Shown here piece by piece: positions 41,519 to 45,117 of a stretch of DNA of 45,117 nt. Positions within the stretch are counted from its first letter, which is position 1. Every line of letters starts with the position of its first letter. A program made the position numbers and the translations under genes. This stretch comes from Streptomyces sp. AW19M42 (GTDB lineage Bacteria; Actinomycetota; Actinomycetes; Streptomycetales; Streptomycetaceae): assembly GCA_000470535.1 (NCBI GenBank), contig CBRG010000158.1, positions 1 to 45,117 on the forward strand, read 5' to 3'. The notes beneath the pieces were generated by a model. It had not been told where the DNA came from and did no database searches. It saw nothing but the letters and a program-made list of their open reading frames with translations.

Positions 41519-42508
41519 TCAGGCCGCTGCGGGTGAGCGGAGGAGCACCTTGCCGATGTGGGTGCTGGACTCCATCAGGCGGTGCGCCTCCGCCGCGTCC
41601 GTCATCGGCAGGACGCGGTCCACCACCGGCTTCACGACGCCGTCGGCGATGAGCGGCCAGACGTGCTCCCGTACGGCCGCGACGATCGCCGCCTTCTCCG
41701 CGAGCGGGCGGCCGCGCAGTGAGGTCGCGGTGACGGCGGCCCGCTTGCTCAGCAGGGCGCCGAGGTTCAGTTCGCCCTTGGCGCCGCCCTGGAGGCCGAT
41801 GATCGCGAGCCGGCCGTTGACGGCGAGTGCCTGCACGTTCCGGTCCAGGTACTTCGCGCCGATGATGTCGAGGATGACGTCGGCGCCCGCCCCGTCCGTC
41901 GCCCTGCCGAGCTCCTCGACGAAGTCCTGCTCCCGGTAGTCGATCAGGATGTCGGCGCCCAGCTCCGCGCAGCGCTCCAGCTTCTCGGGCCCGCCCGCGG
42001 TCACCGCGACCCGGGCTCCGACCGCCTTGGCCAGCTGGATCGCCATCGTGCCGATGCCGCTGGACCCGCCGTGCACCAGCAGCGTCTCGGCGGGGCGCAG
42101 GTGCGCCACCATGAACACGTTCGACCAGACCGTCGCGGTCACCTCGGGCAGCGCGGCGGCGAGGACGAGGTCCAGTCCGGCCGGTACGGGGAGCAGCTGC
42201 CCGACCGGGATGGCGACCTTCTCCGCGTAGCCGCCGCCCGCCAGCAGCGCGCACACCTCGTCGCCGACCGACCAGCCGGTGACACCGGCACCGATGGCGG
42301 AGATCCTCCCCGCGCACTCCAGTCCCGGGTAGGGAGAGGCGCCGGGCGGCGGGTTGTAGAAGCCCTGCCGCTGGAGCACATCCGCACGGTTGACCGCGCT
42401 GGAGACGACGTCGACGAGAACCTCGCCCTCACCGGGTACGGGATCGGGCACCTCGGCCCACACGAGCGCCTCGGGGCCACCGGGTTCGGGGATCGTGATC
42501 GCATGCAT
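41519..42508 (-). CDS. NAD(P)H:quinone oxidoreductase, PIG3/TP53I3 type (zinc-free MDR)
   Basis: 329 aa. The MDR catalytic domain at the N-terminus (LVDVVSSAVNRADVLQRQGFYNPPPGASPYPGLECAG) lacks zinc-site Cys/His pairs. The Rossmann domain has VHGGSSGIGTMAIQLAK (about 144-160) with the AGxxGVG-like NADPH loop, and the family-specific DxIGAKYLDRNVQALAVNGRLAIIGLQGG follows. Such enzymes reduce quinones and alpha,beta-unsaturated carbonyls with NADPH in the cytosol. It is monocistronic on the minus strand, terminated by the hairpin at 41456-41498. Confidence 0.9.
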   Translation of the reverse strand: MHAITIPEPGGPEALVWAEVPDPVPGEGEVLVDVVSSAVNRADVLQRQGFYNPPPGASPYPGLECAGRISAIGAGVTGWSVGDEVCALLAGGGYAEKVAIPVGQLLPVPAGLDLVLAAALPEVTATVWSNVFMVAHLRPAETLLVHGGSSGIGTMAIQLAKAVGARVAVTAGGPEKLERCAELGADILIDYREQDFVEELGRATDGAGADVILDIIGAKYLDRNVQALAVNGRLAIIGLQGGAKGELNLGALLSKRAAVTATSLRGRPLAEKAAIVAAVREHVWPLIADGVVKPVVDRVLPMTDAAEAHRLMESSTHIGKVLLRSPAAA

Positions 42509-42604
42509 GGCCGCGAGGCTACTCCGTACCGTGCGGACGAGCGCTGCGAGGCGCGGCCGGGCGGGGCCTATGGGGTGAGAGGCGGCCGGGGCCCGTCGGG
42601 TCGG

Positions 42605-43702
42605 TCAGGGGCGCGGGGCTGTCGGCGGGGTGTGGCTCGTGGGCGCTTCGTTCGTGGCCCGCACGATGGTGATCAGCCGGTCCGTCAGCTGGAGGGGACT
42701 GGCCGCCGGATCGTCGTAACCGAGCAGCCGGTGACCGCGCAGAACGCTCACGACGAGATCTTCGGTCTCCCGGACGTGCTTGCCCACCTCGGCCTTTATC
42801 ACCGGCCGTTCGACCAGATCGAGCCCGCTGCCCTGCTGGATCAGGTCCTCCATCACCGTGCCCGCGCTGGGGCTCAGCACGGAGAGGCCGAGCAGCCGTC
42901 CCGCCGCGCTGGCACTGGTGATCACGGCGTCGGCCCCGGACTGCCGCAGCAGCGGGGCGTTCTCCTCCTCGCGCACCGCGGCGACGATCTTCGCGCCGCG
43001 GTTGAGCTGGCGGGCGGTCAGCGCGACCAGCACCGCCGTGTCATCGCGCTGGGTGGCGATGATGATCTGACGCGCCTTCTGCACCTCGGCCCGCAGCAGC
43101 ACATCGCTGCGCGTCGCGTCCCCGAGTACTCCCGTGAACCCCTCGGCGTTGGCGATCTCTATCACCTTGGACGCCGGGTCGACGATGACGATCTGGTCCT
43201 TCCGCAGCCCCGTGGCGCACAGGGTCTGGATGGCCGAGCGGCCCTTGGTGCCGAAGCCGACGACGACGGTGTGGTCACGCAAGTTGGTTCTCCAACGCTT
43301 CAGCCGGAAGTCCTCCCGGGTCCGCTCCGTGAGGACCTCAAGGGTGGTGCCGACCAGGATGATGAGGAAGAGCACGCGCAGTGGTGTCACGAACACCACA
43401 TTGATGAGCCGGGCTCCGTCGCTGTACGGGGTGATGTCGCCGTATCCGGTGGTCGAGAGCGTGACCGTCGCGTAGTAGACCGCGTCCAGCAGGTCGACGC
43501 TGCCGTCGGCCGCGTCGTGGTAACCACCACGGTCGATCCAGACGATCAGCACCGTGGCGGCGAGCACCATCAGAGCCATCATCAGCCGTTTGGCGACCTG
43601 GCGCGCAGGGCCGTTGACGACCCTGCGGGGGAGCATCACCCGGGTGGGGACGACATGCTCCTCGGCGCGCCTGGCCATCGCGTCATGGCCGGGAAGTTTC
43701 AC
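42605..43702 (-). CDS. Potassium channel with RCK (TrkA-N) domain
   Basis: 365 aa from GTG 43702, which overlaps the moeA stop by 4 nt (GTGA) and has GAAGGG 9 nt upstream; an in-frame GTG at 43711 and an ATG at 43678 are alternatives. TM1 is at about 40-56, the pore has the K+ filter TTGYGD (84-89), and TM2 is at about 98-118. The cytosolic RCK domain begins VVVGFGTKGRSAIQTL with a Rossmann glycine loop and ends at about 260; a C-terminal TrkA-C-like part follows. It should form a tetrameric K+ channel gated by a nucleotide or ion. Translational coupling to moeA is odd functionally. The start codon lies within parS. Confidence 0.88.
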   Translation of the reverse strand: MKLPGHDAMARRAEEHVVPTRVMLPRRVVNGPARQVAKRLMMALMVLAATVLIVWIDRGGYHDAADGSVDLLDAVYYATVTLSTTGYGDITPYSDGARLINVVFVTPLRVLFLIILVGTTLEVLTERTREDFRLKRWRTNLRDHTVVVGFGTKGRSAIQTLCATGLRKDQIVIVDPASKVIEIANAEGFTGVLGDATRSDVLLRAEVQKARQIIIATQRDDTAVLVALTARQLNRGAKIVAAVREEENAPLLRQSGADAVITSASAAGRLLGLSVLSPSAGTVMEDLIQQGSGLDLVERPVIKAEVGKHVRETEDLVVSVLRGHRLLGYDDPAASPLQLTDRLITIVRATNEAPTSHTPPTAPRP

Positions 43703-43709
43703 GTGAAAC
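43696..43709. promoter_or_regulatory. parS: parS ParB-binding site 2
   Basis: An exact GTTTCACGTGAAAC, the second in the window and 29094 bp from the first. It is intragenic: on the minus strand it contains the channel GTG start (43702-43700) and the moeA TGA stop (43701-43699). Confidence 0.92.
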
Positions 43710-45117
43710 ACCCTTCAGTCCACGGCGTCGCCGGGGCCCACGGTAGATCGAGGATCTCCACCTCGGTGCCGGACCGTACCCCGCCCGGCTCCACGACGGC
43801 CAGCCCGTCCGCGGCAGCGATCCCGCGCAGCATGGCGGGACCGTTGTAATGCAGGGGTACGACGTGATCTGTCCCACCGCTGGTTCCGGTTTGTGCTTGT
43901 GCGAAGGGGCGGGGGGCTTCAGCGCGATGGACGACCGGGACCAGCCGGGTGTCGTGCGGGTGGCCGTGCACGTCGTCACGGACCGCGACGCGGTAGAGGT
44001 CCTGCGCCGTTCGGCCGGCCAGCCCGTTGAGCAGCGGCTCGGCAAGCGTGAGGAGCCCGGACACTGCGGCCAGGGGGTTGCCGGGCAGCCCCACGAGATA
44101 CGGCCCTCCGGTCCGCAGCCGGGCCAGCAGCATGGGGTGACCGGGCCGGACCGCGACACCGTCGACGAGCAGTTCTGCCCCCAGATCGGCGAGTACGGGG
44201 TGCACATGGTCGACCGGTCCCGCGGCGGTGCCGCCGGTGGTGATGACCAGATCGGCCTCGGAGAGGACGAGCGCCTGACGGAGTGCCTCGGCGTCGTCAC
44301 CGAGGCGGCGGGGCGCGGAGACCTCGGCGCCCAGCGTGTGCAGCCAGGGGCCGATCATCGGGCCGAGTGCGTCACGGATCAGTCCGTCGTGGGGAAGCCC
44401 GGCCGTCAGCAGTTCGTCGCCCAGGACGAGGACATCGACGCGCGGCCTGGGGCGGGTGAGCAGTTCGTCGTACCCGGCGGCAGCGGCCAGCCCGAGGACG
44501 GCGGGCGTCACCAGCGTTCCGGCGGGGAGGAGTTGTTCCCCGGACCGGCATTCCTGGCCGCGCGGCCGGATGTCCTGCCCGGGGCTCACCTGCCGCTGCG
44601 CGTACAACAGCCCCTTCGTCTCGTCGGCCTCGGCGTGTTCGCTGCGGATGACGGCGGTCGCGTCCGCCGGGATACGGGCGCCGGTGGCGATCCGTACGGC
44701 GTCACCGTCCGGGAGCGGGGCGGGGGAGGCGTGTCCCGCGAGGACGCCTTCGCTCTCCCGGGCCTTCCACGGCCCCGGGCCCGCGACGGCCCAGCCGTCC
44801 ATGGCGGAGGTGTCGAAGGACGGGAGATCGGTGAGCGCGGCGAGCGGTTCGGCCAGCACGTGTCCGAGCGCGTGATCGAGGGGGACCCGCGCGGTGCGGG
44901 GAGGAGCCCCCTGCCCGGCACGGGCCGCGACGGCACGCGCCTCGCCCCACTGGGTCGCGCGGATGCGCCGGGGGGCGGGGCCCGGGGGGCCGGGGGCGGG
45001 GCCGCCGGCAGGTTCGGTACCGGGGCCCGGATCGCGGTACGGCTGTCGGCCGACCAGCGCGAGGGCCTGCGCTACCGCCCGCTCCTCTTCGGCCTCGGCC
45101 GCGGCCCTGGCCGCCCG
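43699..45117 (-). CDS. moeA: Molybdopterin molybdenumtransferase MoeA (5' end missing)
   Basis: MoeA inserts molybdate into adenylated molybdopterin. The frame is open to the right edge; GTG 44859 is internal, because the conserved N-terminal part RTARVPLDHALGHVLAEPLAAL continues upstream through a Pro/Gly/Arg-rich stretch. Motifs: DLPSFDTSAMDGWAV with the metal/substrate Asp residues, IATGARIPADATAV, the MoCF-fold TTGGTAAGPVDHVHPVL and GLPGNPLAAV. The order of domains is normal. It ends in CFT inside parS and is translationally coupled to the channel gene. The Ala/Glu-rich beginning visible at 45060-45117 suggests the true start lies not far beyond the window. Confidence 0.9.
   Translation of the reverse strand, partial: RAARAAAEAEEERAVAQALALVGRQPYRDPGPGTEPAGGPAPGPPGPAPRRIRATQWGEARAVAARAGQGAPPRTARVPLDHALGHVLAEPLAALTDLPSFDTSAMDGWAVAGPGPWKARESEGVLAGHASPAPLPDGDAVRIATGARIPADATAVIRSEHAEADETKGLLYAQRQVSPGQDIRPRGQECRSGEQLLPAGTLVTPAVLGLAAAAGYDELLTRPRPRVDVLVLGDELLTAGLPHDGLIRDALGPMIGPWLHTLGAEVSAPRRLGDDAEALRQALVLSEADLVITTGGTAAGPVDHVHPVLADLGAELLVDGVAVRPGHPMLLARLRTGGPYLVGLPGNPLAAVSGLLTLAEPLLNGLAGRTAQDLYRVAVRDDVHGHPHDTRLVPVVHRAEAPRPFAQAQTGTSGGTDHVVPLHYNGPAMLRGIAAADGLAVVEPGGVRSGTEVEILDLPWAPATPWTEGCFT

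Overview
The window is very GC-rich with strong third-position G/C bias, many GTG starts, 4-nt ATGA/GTGA gene overlaps and typical Streptomyces families (Scr1-type DUF5753 regulator with a DUF397 partner, DUF6458, LURP-one, SseB, PASTA-type Ser/Thr kinases, Bpa). Two exact copies of the Streptomyces ParB-binding site parS (GTTTCACGTGAAAC) lie at 14602-14615 and 43696-43709. Because Streptomyces parS sites cluster around oriC, I read this as a core, origin-proximal piece of a Streptomyces (or close relative) chromosome. The gene order bkdABC, response regulator, divergent kinase pair, PadR/ABC transporter also resembles, from memory, the SCO38xx region of S. coelicolor.

Left end (1-6688): a plus-strand, largely translationally coupled operon of seven genes, cut off at the window edge. 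It encodes an Ldh2-type 2-ketoacid/malate-lactate dehydrogenase, a Gfo/Idh/MocA oxidoreductase, two TIM-barrel sugar isomerase/epimerase-like proteins, a PAPS-type sulfotransferase, an ATP-grasp ligase and a GT2 glycosyltransferase. This looks like a small biosynthetic island that makes a modified sugar or cyclitol unit and conjugates and sulfates it. I do not recognise the product, and it is the best candidate here for an undescribed system.

Core block 1 (6.9-17.9 kb): SseB-like protein, acyl-CoA dehydrogenase, lipoprotein, M18 aminopeptidase, DUF6458 membrane protein, thioredoxin/NHL-repeat protein, LURP-one protein, nitrilase-family hydrolase, maleylpyruvate-isomerase-fold protein, and an MFS transporter coupled to a GntR regulator. 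Strong hairpins separate most convergent pairs; one of them contains a parS site.

Middle block (18-25.6 kb): secreted D-alanyl-D-alanine carboxypeptidase, a small membrane protein, a VOC protein, a secreted phytase-esterase-like protein, two small secreted proteins, and a DUF397/Scr1-type regulator/HATPase trio arranged around a striking nested dyad. Decayed gene scraps (DUF4232-like, carboxylesterase, S41 peptidase) lie in several intergenic gaps of the first half.

Right half (25.6-45.1 kb): branched-chain 2-ketoacid dehydrogenase E1a-E1b-E2 (bkdABC, minus strand) with a divergent NarL-type response regulator; a PNPOx-like protein and an APH-fold kinase; two divergent Ser/Thr kinases, one with an apparent one-base deletion in its glycine loop; a Pro-rich anchored protein; a PadR regulator with a tandem operator over its start codon, controlling an ABC ATPase/permease pair; the proteasome activator Bpa; a PIG3-type quinone oxidoreductase; a TrkA/RCK potassium channel; and moeA, cut by the right edge. 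The second parS overlaps the moeA stop and the channel start. I found no tRNA, rRNA, CRISPR array, insertion sequence or phage gene.
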